Positions 47,744 to 59,180 of a DNA stretch of 64,000 nt are shown piece after piece. The notes under the pieces are model-generated. The model worked only from the letters and a program-made list of their open reading frames with translations. It had not been told where the DNA came from and did not search any database. The first letter of the stretch is position 1. Each line of letters opens with the position of its first letter. The DNA lies in the NCBI GenBank assembly GCA_944990035.1, contig CALYLX010000085.1:1-64000 (forward strand), read 5' to 3'. The position numbers and the translations under genes are program-made. Source of the stretch: Clitopilus passeckerianus. Its lineage: Eukaryota; Basidiomycota; Agaricomycetes; Agaricales; Entolomataceae.

Positions 47744-48963
47744 ATGGCGTTTAATTCTACTGCTACGAATTTATACGCTGAGCTTTACGCCGGCACCGAC
47801 TTTGCTCAGCTCAACTGGCTCGAAAAGCAATGGGCTGCTTGGTACATCTGGATTGGAAACCCAATCATTGCCACTGGCTTAATGTCCTTCTTGCTTCATG
47901 AGGTGTGTCTCAATTTGCCTGCTTTTGGACGGGAAGCAGAGTACTCACGCGTTGCTACGTGTAGATTGTCTACTTCGGTCGCTGTATTCCTTGGATCATT
48001 ATCGACTCTATGCCTTACTTCAGGAAGTGGAAGCTTCAACCCCAGAAGGTCCCCACCGCTGCTGAGCAATGGGAATGTACCAAGGGTGTCTTGTTCTCGC
48101 ACTTCACGATTGAGCTCCCTGCAGTAAGTTCTTACCCTCTTGGCAACTAAGAAAATGTGCTGACGTGCCATTCATTAGATTTGGTTGTTCCACCCCTTAG
48201 CTGAATACTTCGGAATGTCCACCTACCAGGTTCCCTTCCCTCCCTTGAGCACCATTGCCCCTCAAGTTTTCCTCTTCTTCGTCTTTGAGGATTTCTTCCA
48301 CTACGTTGGTATGTCTTCTGTTTGTCGTTTTTGCCGCACCGTTCCCTAACCAAGGTCAAACAGCTCACCAAGCTCTTCATTGGGGTGTCCTCTACAAGCA
48401 TATCCACAAAATCCACCACAAGTACTCTGCTCCCTTCGGTTTGGCTGCTGAGTATGCCCACCCCGCTGAGGTTTTCATCTTGGGAACTGGTACCCTCGCT
48501 GGCCCTCTTCTCTACTGCTTCTTCACCAAGAACCTCCACATCTTCACCATGTACATCTGGATCACCCTCCGTCTCTTCCAAGCCATCGATGCCCACTCCG
48601 GCTATGGTCAGTATCCTATCCTCTTCTATCACATGCAGCTTTCTTATCTATCTTGCAGACTTCCCCTGGTCTCTCCAGCACATCGTGCCCTTCTGGTCGG
48701 GTGCTGAACACCATGATTTCCATCACATGGCGTTCACCAACAACTTCTCGACCTCTTTCAGGTGGTGGGACCGAATCCTCGGCACCGACAAGAAGTACCA
48801 AGAGTACCGTGCTCGTGTCACTGCTGCCAAGAAGGCTTTGAAGGGCGCCTCCAAGGAGGAGATTGCTGCTTGGGAGAAGAAACTCCAGGACGAGGTTGAG
48901 GCTGAGGGCATCATCGCTGAGGCCGAAGCCGAGGGTAGCCGACCCAAGACCAAGGTCCAGTAG
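47744..48963 (+). CDS. ERG25: C-4 methylsterol oxidase
   Basis: 331-residue model; exons 47744-47902, 47965-48123, 48179-48308, 48364-48606, 48659-48963. It belongs to the sterol desaturase/fatty acid hydroxylase family and removes C-4 methyl groups of 4,4-dimethylzymosterol stepwise (with ERG26 and ERG27) in ergosterol synthesis at the ER. The three di-iron histidine boxes are present: HQALH (about 151-155), HKIHH (164-168) and HHDFHH (248-253), with [12 protein letters not shown] in the usual place. Box one reads AHQALH where AHRALH is usual; the His ligands are intact. Hydrophobic segments flank the boxes. The C-terminal 60 residues are Ala/Glu/Lys-rich and probably helical, without an evident KKxx retrieval signal. 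Sterol-responsive regulation is expected from the family but I identified no site. Confidence 0.96.
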
Positions 48964-49315
48964 AGGATTTATATCGGGATATTAGAAGAAAATATACCAG
49001 TCGGTATCTGAAGCCCTTTCTAGACGGTGCTTTGTCGATGTCGCGCATTCTTATATATCTGGAACATTAGTAGCAGATCTTGTATTACACGCAAAATAAT
49101 AATAATGACACCCTCGGGAACAGAGAACGCTTTGCCTTCTGATATTGAGACCTGTAGTACACACTGAGGATTGTCGAGCAAATGGTATCTTCGCAATTTA
49201 ACCTATGGAAGAAATTCGGACCGCCACCACCGGTCTTATTATAAATTGCGCATCATGGACGTTTTGGTCATGAGGAGGCTCCTCCCACTCCGACCCTGCT
49301 CGACGACCTTTTGCG
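48964..49315. other. Intergenic
   Basis: ERG25 3' flank with AT-rich part near 49090-49115, then a short promoter for the F-box-like gene. No gene seen. Confidence 0.5.
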
Positions 49316-50577
49316 ATGACCCCCACTCTATCCTACGAAGATATCCAAACGCTCAAGGAAAGCTCGAGTAAGGCGTCACTCAACCTGCGCCCTGTACTCC
49401 CAGTGGAAGTCCTCGATTACATTCTGGGCGCCCTCAGTCGAAACGACCTCTTCGGCTGCCTGAATGTCAACAGCATTTTCTATGGCATCGCAAGCCGTAT
49501 CATGTACCAGGCCATAGAAGACCTACGCCCTCGCCGGGTTCTAGGATGCCTGCTCCAGCTTGCCTATAACAAGAGGGTACAACCGCTAGTGAAGACATTG
49601 GAGCTCGATTGGGCGGACGGCGTCAGCCCAACCGGAAATCTCTATCAAGTCCTTTCACGAGCCCTCAGCTCATGTACCAACCTCGTCAGCCTATCCCTAG
49701 AGCTCCCCAGGACGAACGCACCCTTCTGGATACTGAATAACTGCGGCTTCAAGCTCAAGTACTTCGCGACATCAATGCCGTGCAAGCCTCCACTAGCGGC
49801 TTTCCTCTCCACCCAACCCACCATCACCGACCTTACACTCCGTGGATTCGACGCGGAGGTGTTCGTACCCACATTCCTATCGGCGTCGACGAGTACGTCG
49901 AGGTCGCACGACTTCCCGTTGCCCGGAGATGCATTGCCCAATCTCACCTCGCTACGCACGGTGCACGGGGGTCCGGATATCATAATGGCTGTTGTCCGCA
50001 ATCGGCCCATTCAAGCTGCGTCGATTGCTTTGTTCCCGGAGAGGGCGGCGGAGAGCCTGTGTGCGCTGGAGTTGGGCAAAGCGACGATGAAGAGGCTGAG
50101 CATTATGAGCTTTGACCCTGCTGCTCCGGATTACTTGCTTTCCGAGCTTGCGGTCAGGTTCCCGCAGTTGGAGGCACTGCATATCGTGATTCTGCTCTCG
50201 GAGTATACGAATGTGAGTTGCTGTCCGAAATCGTGCCGTTGCAACTTGGGCTGATGTTCTTCTGCAGACGCTCTTGCGTGAATCAGGGCCCAAGCTAGCT
50301 GGGTTCAAGAATTTGCAGGTAAATCCGATTGTTCAATATAGTGGACCATTCATTCTGATTTTATTTGCAGTACATCACATTTATGGCGGCAACGGATGAT
50401 CAGTCGACAGCTGAAGAGGAGAAGGACATCGCACAACTATGGCATCTGTCTTGTCCGACGCTGAAGACAATTATTCTACCGCGTGGAAGAGTCTGGTTTG
50501 GCGTACAGGTAGAGGGAGAGTCAACATCCGGGAAATGGAATAGCCTCGAGGAAGAGGAGCCATCCACAGAGTCATGA
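49316..50577 (+). CDS. F-box-like protein with leucine-rich C-terminal region
   Basis: 384-residue model; exons 49316-50212, 50268-50318, 50371-50577. Residues about 25-65 (LPVEVLDYILGALSRNDLFG, then CLNVNSIFYGIASRIMY) match the degenerate F-box of Agaricomycete proteins, which would bind Skp1 in an SCF ubiquitin ligase. The rest has irregular Leu-rich elements (LVSLSLEL, ITDLTLRG, LPNLTSLR, LEALHIVIL), as in LRR-type substrate receptors of this class. Such genes are numerous and fast-evolving in mushrooms. Substrate unknown. The short middle exon of 51 nt keeps phase; the acidic C-terminus (LEEEEPSTES) closes the frame. Confidence 0.75.
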
Positions 50578-51110
50578 GTGTGTATTGTTGCCATTGAGGA
50601 CTGGGATGTGTGGCTCGAGACATCCCAGAAGATAATGTGCGTGTATTCTATAGATATTTATCATTTCATTCCGGGTAGTCAAGGCTTGTATTTTACAAAG
50701 GCAATAGAATCGTTCGTCACCATACTAATTGGTGATCCGGGCGACCTTCAAGGTCAGAAAGATATCCATCCACTCATGCGATCGACCGGCCCTAAACTAA
50801 AACTGTGACCACAATTTCTGAAGCGAGCAAGCATACTTTCCTCAGAACTGTAACCCTAAAGCTGGAAATGACATGAAGACGCTTGAAATCCACTTTTTTA
50901 GTGCTTGGCCTTTATTTCTGAGAGATCTGCTGGAAACTGAAGCACCTTTGGACATACCTTGGCGCCTTCTCTGTCACAGTCAATCCTTGTTTGGTTGTCA
51001 CTTCGAACTTTAGCTTGTCGCTAGGGCGCAAATCCCCGGATGTTCTGGGTTCTCGTTCCAACAATACATTTTCAATACCCTAAGGATCACTGAAAACGTC
51101 CAGCGTCGAG
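50578..51110. other. Intergenic
   Basis: No supported gene; 3' flank of the F-box-like gene and upstream of the orphan at 51111. Confidence 0.5.
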
Positions 51111-51704
51111 ATGCATTTCTACCACGGCGAACCACCGTATGACACTCTCAAGGACATACCAGAGACGGACGTCTCCAATCAATTACGAGGACATGTCCTA
51201 CGTTCTATCGCAGATCGCAAGGCCAAGGGACGTTGCAGTGACCATACAATTGATGCTTTCGGCGGCGAAGCATCCTGGAGACAATCCGCGGGCATCTTCG
51301 TATTCTATCTTCACTACCCACCCGCTCCTATCGAATGGATCAACGTGAGTTGATAATGGGTGTATGCCTGCTTTCATGGTCCTAACGTTGCCCTCGCCCT
51401 CCCAAGCCTGCGGCCGATTACCTCTGCTCAAACGAGTTCAAAATTGTTTGGCTCAAACGCTCAGGCGTCAAGGGAGCTGTAATCGCTGATTTGCATTGGG
51501 CGTGGTTCCAATTATTCAAGGATAAGAAGAAACCCAGCAATGCACGCCAATTTGCCCATGAGTTTTTTCACCCATACGCCTCTTGGGTTACGGACGCGTA
51601 AGTTACTTCCCACCAGGACTTCGCTCCGTTAATGATCCTGTTTCTGTAGCGTGAAGAACTCTCATGGAATTTTGCCCGATGGTCGCAAGGTGGCTAAAAA
51701 GTAA
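51111..51704 (+). CDS. Orphan small protein, unknown
   Basis: 159-residue model; exons 51111-51344, 51407-51597, 51650-51704. The two introns (62 and 52 bp) have good GTGAGT and GTAAGT donors and all phases fit. The sequence looks folded rather than low-complexity (aromatic-rich: FVFYLHYPPAPIEWIN, ADLHWAWFQLFKD, FAHEFFHPYASWV). No signal peptide, membrane segment or known motif is visible. It ends in a basic KKVAKK-like tail just 271 bp before the MYND D gene and outside the MYND family structure. I do not recognise it. Confidence 0.6.
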
Positions 51705-51878
51705 ATTATCAAAGGGAGGATATATGCGCGTTCTAGGCCGTCGGATACTTGTTTTTTATACTTGCAGCTTCATGAAACTAAGAACTCAGCTACAACGTCT
51801 CTCTTGGGCGTAAAAGTCCCTTTACGGCCTTTCGCTTGCCTTAATTGGCTGGAGTTCATCCAGAAGACGACTTCTCTG

Positions 51879-51891
51879 CTTTAGGGCAGGT
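51879..51891 (+). promoter_or_regulatory. Shared upstream element, copy D
   Basis: CTTTAGGGCAGGT, 97 bp before the start of MYND gene D. The following bases (TGGAATGTGACG) keep only a weak match to the CGCG part. Confidence 0.5.
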
Positions 51892-51975
51892 TGGAATGTG
51901 ACGATGCTTCTCGTCTTCGTCACAGTCAACGACTACCCCACCATACCACCGTAACCGTAACCTGTGCTGCTCGTA

Positions 51976-53205
51976 ATGGCTGCCTCCATGGTGCGCAGCC
52001 TCGGCATAGATCTACTCGTACGCCTTGCCCTACTCAGGATGGCGCCTGATGCGACTATGGAGGATGCGTTGACAGAAGATGACAAGAACGTGAATGTAGT
52101 TATGTTAGCAGACTGGCTAGGTGTCGTTCTCTCTTTCCCTGTGTCTTGCCCTGGCTGACCATACACCACGAGGACTTGAAAGAGCGACATCAAGGCCTCC
52201 GCGCCCTCCGTTCTACCTGTCCGAAGTGGGCATGTTGATGGCTCCAAGTGAACTGGTAAGTAATCTTCTGAGTATCGACCGAGACGCTCTAATCTTTGAA
52301 CGGCAGATTCGCGTGTATCGCCATTTCTACGGCAGAACAGGCGAATTCAGGTTCATTTCTGAATTTGCGGCAAAATACCTTCCCGAGGTCATCGACAAAT
52401 TCCTCGACATATCAATTCCTGCCGATTGGACGGACGAGTTTCAGAAACAACAGCTTCTCTTGGACAACGGTTACTCTCGAGCTCTCTGTGAACTTCTAAC
52501 TACACGTTACTTCAACAAGTATCTACGATCGCGAAAGCTCATCGCATCGAAGAAGAAGCTCCTGGCCAGAACCCTGGCTGAACGAATCATTACTGTGGCA
52601 CCTGTTTGGGATCGCCAAGTCCCAGACCCGACGATGTGTTACAAGACTCAACTCTCCAAACTGCTTTTTATTCTTTCTACTATTCTGGTCGTATGTGCAG
52701 AGGATGATGAGAAGGAGACCATTTTGCCCAACGACATCAAGGAAGAGCTGAAGCCATGGCTGATTAGATGGGGACCTATAAACTACCCGCTTAATGACAT
52801 CGGAATGCCTGCGGTCGTCCTCATTGGAATCATCTTCGATCATCCGCGAGAACTAACAGGTCTCAAATCGGGGCTGAAAATTAGTCGAAGATATATGAAG
52901 GGATGGGAGACTTGTGGTATGCACGGCTGCAAGAAGAAAGACAACTTAAAAGCATGCTCAAAGTCGGTTACGACGTCGTAACCTTCTCCCGCTTTGGTTT
53001 ACGTACTGATTCTTACTTTTTCTCTCAGGTGCCTCACTGTTCAATATGTGGGTTCTAAGGCTGGATCGTGTCTGATTAGGGTCAAGAATCTGACTGAGTT
53101 ACGCAGTGCTCTGTCGCTCATCAGAAAGAGCATTGGAATTCCCCCGATATTGAGCCGCATGTTAACCTTGGGCACAAGCACTACTGCTTCAAGACCGAAT
53201 ATTGA
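51976..53205 (+). CDS. MYND-type zinc finger protein, paralogue D
   Basis: 333-residue model; exons 51976-52120, 52173-52255, 52307-52962, 53029-53047, 53107-53205. Exon 1 ends LADWLG, the counterpart of SLAEWLG in E and G. Exon 2 has LSEVGMLMAPSEL. Exon 3 is the shared helical domain (EFAAKYLPEVIDKFLDIS, LLLDNGYSRAL, KYLRSRKLIA, KPWLIRWG). The finger reads CGMHGC, ACSKC, CLTVQY from the 19-nt exon, CSVAHQKEHW, and a final GHKHYCFKTEY. It is the first gene of the right-hand array and shares its ending CFKTEY with E, F and G. The 51-bp second intron is in frame without a stop. Role unknown; a protein-protein interaction function is inferred from the MYND family. Confidence 0.85.
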
Positions 53206-53633
53206 AACAGAGTGCGAGCTGCAAAAGGTACTAGGCTTGTTTGGTGTGCAATACAGGATGGTTACCAAGGAGTGTTGTGTCGATTTTGTAGCCCAATCCA
53301 TTGTGTACTCTGCTGTTGTTGTCGAGTAAACGCGTATAAATGGGACCATTACCAGCTTTCAGCCGTCGGCCGTGACTACTCGTTAACGCTGTCTATACTT
53401 CCATCTTCGAAATCGAGGCTAAGCTTTAGCACTGTCGCAAGTAATCCTTTGAGTTCGAAGGCCTCTCGTACGCCTTAATCTTAATTTGCCTAATGAGCTG
53501 GTTAATCCGGATTCCGACTTCTTGATCATTGACTTTAGGGCAGGTCTAAACGCGAGAATGTGCTCAGCTGTGACTAACACCCCCGCCACTTTCTCTTTCC
53601 GTTCTGGTCACCCCGCTCAGGTATCGCCTCATA
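53206..53633. other. Spacer between MYND genes D and E
   Basis: About 430 bp; contains the copy-E upstream element and no other supported feature. Confidence 0.5.
53534..53554 (+). promoter_or_regulatory. Shared upstream element, copy E
   Basis: TTTAGGGCAGGTC then TAAACGCG, 100 bp before the start of MYND gene E. One of the two best matches, with copy G. Confidence 0.6.
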
Positions 53634-54898
53634 ATGAACTATTACGCGATGCATAACCCCGGTATAAATCCGGTTCTAGAGACTTCACTCAAAATGAGGC
53701 TCAACCTGGGCGCAACCTTGGCGGAATGCGTGGAGGAGGACGGCATGCCCGTAAATGCGGATTCATTAGCAGAGTGGCTAGGTAATCCCTTCTCAATACC
53801 TATATGTATACATCGCCAAAGCTGACCACTCCACCCAGGTATCAAGGAAGCGACCCCAGGGCCTCATGCGCCCCCGCCTAACCTCTCTGAGGTGCGCAGG
53901 CTGCTCATTCCGGAGGGAACGGTAAGTCGCCATCTAAGTGTCAACAATCTCAGGCCCTCGCATCGTGAATAGGTTGGAATATACGGGCAACTCCATGGTT
54001 CGGGAAGTGGACTTAGGATGGTCTGTGAATTTGCGGCAAAATACCTTCCTGCGGTCGTCGACAAATTCCTCAACATATCAGCTCCCTCTGAGTGGACCAA
54101 CGAGTTTCAAAAACAGGAGCTTCTCTTGGACAACGGATACTCTCGAGCTCTCCGCGAAGTTCTCATTACCCGTTATTTCAACAAATATTTGCGATCTCAG
54201 AAACCTATTGCAGCAAACAAGAAACAACTCGCGAACGCAATGGCTGAACGACTCGTGACTGTGGCACCTACTTGGGATTACTGGCTTAAGAATCCGCCAA
54301 TCTTAAGACGAAACATGTGTTACAAGGATCTGCTGAGCAAACTCCTGTTCCTTTTTTACACTATTCTGGTCGTATCTGCCAAGGACGATGAGAAGGACAC
54401 GCTCTTATCTGAAGACGCCAAAAGGGAACTAAAGCCTTGGCTTATCAAATGGGGTCCTCCTAACTATCCACTAGACGCAACTGATGACGTTGGGATGCCT
54501 TCGGCTCTTCTTCTTTTGTTTCTTTATGATTATCCGTACAAAACCACGCCTCGTAAGTCGGGCCTCACGGAATGCCGGAGAAATATGAAGGGGTGGGAGA
54601 CTTGTGGTATGCATGGGTGCAGGAAGAAGGAAAACCTAAAAGCGTGCTCAAGGTCAGCGTCGATGGACCTTCTCTGATATATTGGTTACTCAATCCTAAT
54701 TCTTCTTATTATTATTTTCATCAGGTGCCTCACCGTTCAATATGTGAGTTCGCTGCTAGTCGCATCATGGCTCAATTTTTGACGCAGGATATTCCGTAGT
54801 GCTCTGCCGCCCACCAAAAGGAGCATTGGAATTACCCTGACATCAAGTCGTATGCCGATCTCGGCCACAAGAATCACTGCTTCAAGACTGAATACTGA
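53634..54898 (+). CDS. MYND-type zinc finger protein, paralogue E
   Basis: 342-residue model; exons 53634-53781, 53839-53921, 53973-54652, 54725-54743, 54800-54898. This is the clearest intact member of the right-hand array: exon 1 ends ADSLAEWLG, exon 2 has GIKEATPGPHAPPPNLSEV, exon 3 the helical domain (EFAAKYLPAVVDKFLNIS, LLLDNGYSRAL, KYLRSQKPIA, KPWLIKWG). The finger reads CGMHGC, ACSRC, CLTVQY, CSAAHQKEHW, GHKNHCFKTEY. It is most similar to G and D, which suggests recent local duplication. Nothing in the sequence indicates secretion or membrane location. The best reference copy for aligning the damaged copies B and G. Confidence 0.87.
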
Positions 54899-55313
54899 AT
54901 CATGCCGCATGAGCTGACAGGAATATAACTTAGCTCGTCTAGCACCGGCAACCAAGGACGTTCAAGCAGTATCTCTATCATATTCCCCATAGCGCGACAC
55001 CTTTTTCGTACTTGACCATTATCGAGCCATCATCCTATTTATTCTATTTTTTGCCCCACCAATATCAAGCGTGTATATACATCGCCGCAGTTCCAGCCTA
55101 GCTGCATTATAACATTTTCCAGTACCAACCCTTTTACCTTTTATGGCCTCCCACTTACCTTAACGAGTCCGATCAACCCAGACGAATGAAATCCCAGGCC
55201 GTGGGCTTTAGGGCAGGCGGAGAAGTGAAGAATTTCTCGCCGCAATGCCAACGTTAACGTCTGGAACGCCTTCTACTTACCTTTTCTGCCATTCCCCACC
55301 ATCACTGCTCAAC
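54899..55313. other. Spacer between MYND genes E and F
   Basis: About 415 bp; contains the copy-F upstream element. An in-frame ATG at 55245 lies only 38 bp after the element and I consider it a less likely start than 55314. Confidence 0.5.
55207..55222 (+). promoter_or_regulatory. Shared upstream element, copy F
   Basis: TTTAGGGCAGGCGGAG, 107 bp before the preferred start of MYND gene F; core kept, CGCG part lost. Confidence 0.5.
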
Positions 55314-56569
55314 ATGAATCGCATGAATTTTACTATGCCATACGATCCTCCCAAATTAGGACGCGTTGAACTCGCTTCACTCATGGGAAGAGTTGGGCCA
55401 GGCACGGGACGGACTCCAAAGGATATAATGGAGGAGGGTGAGATGAAGGTGAACGCAGACACTATAGCAGAATGGCTAGGTGAAATCTTTATATATCCGC
55501 ATATCTCTCGCCCTAACCAGCATGTACCACTCAGGGATTAAGGAAGCCGATACAGGGCCTCATGCGCCTCCGCCTAACATGACCGAAGAAAACAGGTGGT
55601 TCGCTCTAGCTGGAGTGGTAAGCAAACACAACCGGTCTCAATCTTTGACTTTCACATTTTAAATTGACAGGTTGCCATGTATGGCCAGCGCCACGGGAAA
55701 GAAAATCTGTCCGCCTTGTTCAGTGAATTCGCCGCCAAATATCTTCCCGCGGTTGTCGACAAATTCCTCAGCATATCTCCCTCCGTTGAGTTAGTCAACG
55801 ATTTCCGAAAGCATGAGCGTCAATTAGAAAACGGTTACTCTCGAGCTCTCTTGATGGTTCAAACCACTCCGTACCTTTACAAGTATCTGCGATCGCAGAA
55901 GCCTGTTGCCGCAAACAACAGACACATTGCCAATGCAATTGCGGAACGGCTTTTGGCTGTGGCTCCTATTTGGGATATCTGGCTTGACAGTCCACCCATC
56001 GGCATACCAGGTGTATGCCACGACGATCTGGTCTTCAAGCACCTATGTTTTCTCTCCAGTATCCTCATCACATCTGCCAAGAAGGACGAAGGCAAGGACC
56101 AAGTTTTGCCTGCAAACGTCAAGGACGGGCTGAAGCCTTGGCTTGAAAAGTGGGCTCCCGTAAAAAAGCAAAGCGTTGGATTGGGTGCGAAGTTACTTCT
56201 TTCGGTTCTGTTCGATTATGCGCGTGAACCCGGCGTGAGGGCGATTATTTTGAATAGCAGGAGAAATCTGAAGGGGTGGGAGAAGTGCGGTATGCATGGT
56301 TGCGAGAACAAGGAGAATCTGAAGGCATGCTCAAGGTCAGTCGCATTGGCATTACCTCCATTCGAACCCACCGTTTATATACCCATCTTTACAATTTACA
56401 TTAGGTGTCTTACCGTTCAATACGTGAGTGTTGTTGTGTTCATGCACAATCACGGGGGACCTGACCGCTTAGGAAGTGTTCTGGCACTCATCAGAAACAG
56501 CATTGGAATTACCGCGACACCGTGAACACTATCGGACATAGGAATCACTGCTTCAAGACGGAGTACTGA
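55314..56569 (+). CDS. MYND-type zinc finger protein, paralogue F
   Basis: 341-residue model; exons 55314-55479, 55535-55617, 55671-56335, 56405-56423, 56477-56569. Exon 1 ends ADTIAEWLG, exon 2 has GIKEADTGPHAPPPNM. Exon 3 is the helical domain with more substitutions than in D, E and G (EFAAKYLPAVVDKFLSIS, ENGYSRALL, KYLRSQKPVA, KPWLEKWA). The finger is complete: CGMHGC, ACSRC, CLTVQY from the 19-nt exon, CSGTHQKQHW, a shortened spacer, GHRNHCFKTEY. The start at 55314 is chosen because its context (ATG AAT..ATG) aligns with the start of E and its distance from the upstream element matches the other copies. Function unknown. Confidence 0.85.
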
Positions 56570-57514
56570 TGTGATGGAGTGCAAAGGAGATGAAACCTCT
56601 CGAATTCGTGGCGCACTGGCATAGCAGCATTCCCAGTACTGGTATCGTAGCCCGCTTTGTCGGACGTCCTCTACTGGCGTCGTCGTAGGATATCTTGTAC
56701 GACCCTCTACGCCATTTCAAAGACATACCCTTATTATCAAGGCTGTCTCCACGTTTGAAGTCAAAGTCCACCAAGGTGTGCCGCAGCAACTCAGACTCAG
56801 AGTTCCGACCCGAACACGAACGATTTGAATATAATGCAGGCAAATGCGCGGTCCTCTTTAAGTTTAGGCGGCATCATAGACGGCTTTATGACGCCCGAAA
56901 TTTCTCACAACGCAGTCTTTGTCAGAGTTCGAGAGACGGACGGTCGAACGAGGATGTTGATGTAATTGGAGAGGTGGACACGAGATTTCTGAATCCCCAA
57001 GGCTAGATTGCTGCTTCTGAGAGTGTGCAAGGTTGTGACGCTCTCTACACGCGTCATACTCTAGGCATAGCTAGCCCAAGCCTGAGAATATTTGTGACTT
57101 GATGTCGGCCAGCTTCCAGGAGACAGACAGTGCAAATGAAGAATCAAAGTAACTGTGGACTCTGAATCGTTAGTGACCGTTTGAGCGGGATCATCTTGAA
57201 TTGTGATATCAATGTCCCGCTGCTCCAGTAAAGATTGAACAACATGTTGAGTCTGGAACTTCGTTTCTATGAGAGAACAAGTATGCAAGTTCCGACCTCT
57301 CGATCAGGGGCTTTAGGGCAGGTCGAAACGCGCGAACTCCGCTCCGACTCGTCGCCCAGTGCCAATGTGATTATCAACGTCAAGTTGACCACTTTGAGTC
57401 TTCCCGTCGTTACCTCGACCAAGCAGCGCCGCTCATAGTGAACTCATTTGCGATATATAAACCCGATATAGATACGGGTCTTGACACTACACTGGTACGG
57501 AAAATGAGACCCAC
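56570..57514. other. Spacer between MYND genes F and G
   Basis: About 945 bp, twice the usual spacer. Contains the copy-G upstream element and the relic first-exon segment of G (from about 57430). A forward ORF at 56695-57006 has no recognisable content. Confidence 0.5.
57312..57332 (+). promoter_or_regulatory. Shared upstream element, copy G
   Basis: TTTAGGGCAGGTC then GAAACGCG, 126 bp before the ancestral start position of G (now GTG at 57438) and 203 bp before the present first usable ATG. Confidence 0.6.
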
Positions 57515-58687
57515 ATGGGCGCAACGGCGAAGAGGGTTTTGGAGGAGGGCGTGACTCCGGACAGTCTGGCCGAGTGGCTAGGTGACATCTTCCCAACGCC
57601 TTTATAAACTGTCCCAGCTGATCACACAGCTCAGGAATCAAGGAGGCAACCTCAGAGCCTCATGAGATCCCGCCCAACCTCTCTGAAGCCTACAAGTTGC
57701 TCGCTCCCGCCGGAATGGTAAGTCGCCTTTTGAGTACTCATAAATGCAGGCCCTTCGAATCGTCAACAGATTTGTATTTATGTGGACCTCCACGGTCCTA
57801 CGGGTGGGTTTCGGTTCGTCTGTGAATTTGCGGCAAAATATCTTCCTGCGGTTGTCGACAAATTCCTAAACATCTCAGCCCCCACTGAGTGGACGAACGA
57901 GTTTCATAAACAGGAGTTTCTCTTAGACAACGGATTCTCTCGAGCTCTGTCTGAAGTTTTAATCACCCGCTACTTCAACAAATACTTGCGATCCCAGAAA
58001 CCGATCGCTGCAAACAAGAAACAACTCGCGAACGCAATGGCTGAACGACTCGTAACTGTGGCGCCTGCTTGGAATCGCTGGCTAAAGAACCCACCGATCG
58101 GAGACCCAGATATGAACCACAGGGTTGTGCTCTGGAAACTCCTCTTTATTCTTTGTACTATTCTAGTCGTATCTGCCAAGGACGATGAAGAGGACAAGAT
58201 ATTGTCTAAGGGCACTAAAAAGGCACTAAAGCCCTGGCTTATTAAATGGGGGTATCCGAACTATCCGTTAAGCACTGATGACATTGGCATGCCTGCGGCT
58301 CTTCTTCTTCAAATTCTTTATAATTACCCGGCAAAATCATCAGGTCTTAAGCTGACCCTCATGACCGTACGAAGAACTATGAAGGGATGGGAGACCTGTA
58401 GTATGCATGGGTGCAAGGAAAGGGATAATCTCAAAGCATGCTCAAGGTCTGTGTTGATATCGTGACCGTCTCGCTATTCCTACGATCTTGACTCTTATTC
58501 CCTCCGTCGGGTGCCTCACCGTTCAATATGTGGGTTTGTCGTTCGTTTTATCATGACTCAAGATCTAACCAAATACTCTTATTGACAGTGTTCCGCCGCT
58601 CATCAGAAGGCACATTGGAATTACCCCGACATCCGAGCGCATGATAACCTTGGACACAAGAACCACTGCTTCAAGACGGAGTATTGA
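57515..58687 (+). CDS. MYND-type zinc finger protein, paralogue G, damaged start and splice site
   Basis: Family exon positions are 57515-57581, 57635-57717, 57770-58446, 58511-58529, 58589-58687. The coding parts are close to E (EFAAKYLPAVVDKFLNIS, LLDNGFSRAL, KYLRSQKPIA; finger pieces CSMHGC, ACSRC, CLTVQY, CSAAHQKAHW, GHKNHCFKTEY). Three lesions are visible. The ancestral start seen in E is GTG here (57438). A one-base deletion follows in the old first exon, and a new ATG at 57515 restores the frame. The acceptor of the intron before the 19-nt exon reads CGTCGG instead of ending AG, so normal splicing there should fail and translation would end at TGA 58463-58465, after the first half of the finger. 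It is a truncated protein or a young pseudogene. Confidence 0.75.
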
Positions 58688-59180
58688 ACGACGGCGCGCG
58701 AGTCCCCGGGCTAAGATGGATCTTTTCGTGCATTACGGCCATAGTCTTTCGAGCCGCGTTTCTATAAAATCGTAGCCAACCCTTCTCCAGCTCTACTTGG
58801 GGACTATTCTATTTTTATTTTTATTTTATTTTTCGCCTTTCACAAGTATATGTACTCTGCACGTCCGTGTATAGACCACCACAATACGAATTCTACACCC
58901 GACTAGTATTATTGAATTTCGGCGCATCTCTCATTTGGCTCCAACACCACCATTGCTAACATTCCCCCAAGACTGGTTCGCTGAAAAGGATCGTGCGACG
59001 CACAAGCCTGCTGTACACCAGTGCCCGTGACTCAGGCCACAACGAAGTGCCAGTGACGCGATCAGGTTAGGGCAGGCAAACACGCGGCCTGATCAGGCTT
59101 GTGAATGCATCGTGCAACTTTCGTCGCGTCAGCTTCGGTCAGCAAACATCCGTAACTCAGTCTCTGCGAGGCTTTTCCGG
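58688..59180. other. Spacer between MYND genes G and H
   Basis: About 490 bp; holds a T-rich simple tract near 58810-58840 and the copy-H upstream element. Confidence 0.5.
59066..59086 (+). promoter_or_regulatory. Shared upstream element, copy H
   Basis: GTTAGGGCAGGC then AAACACGCG, 115 bp before the start of MYND gene H. Confidence 0.5.
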
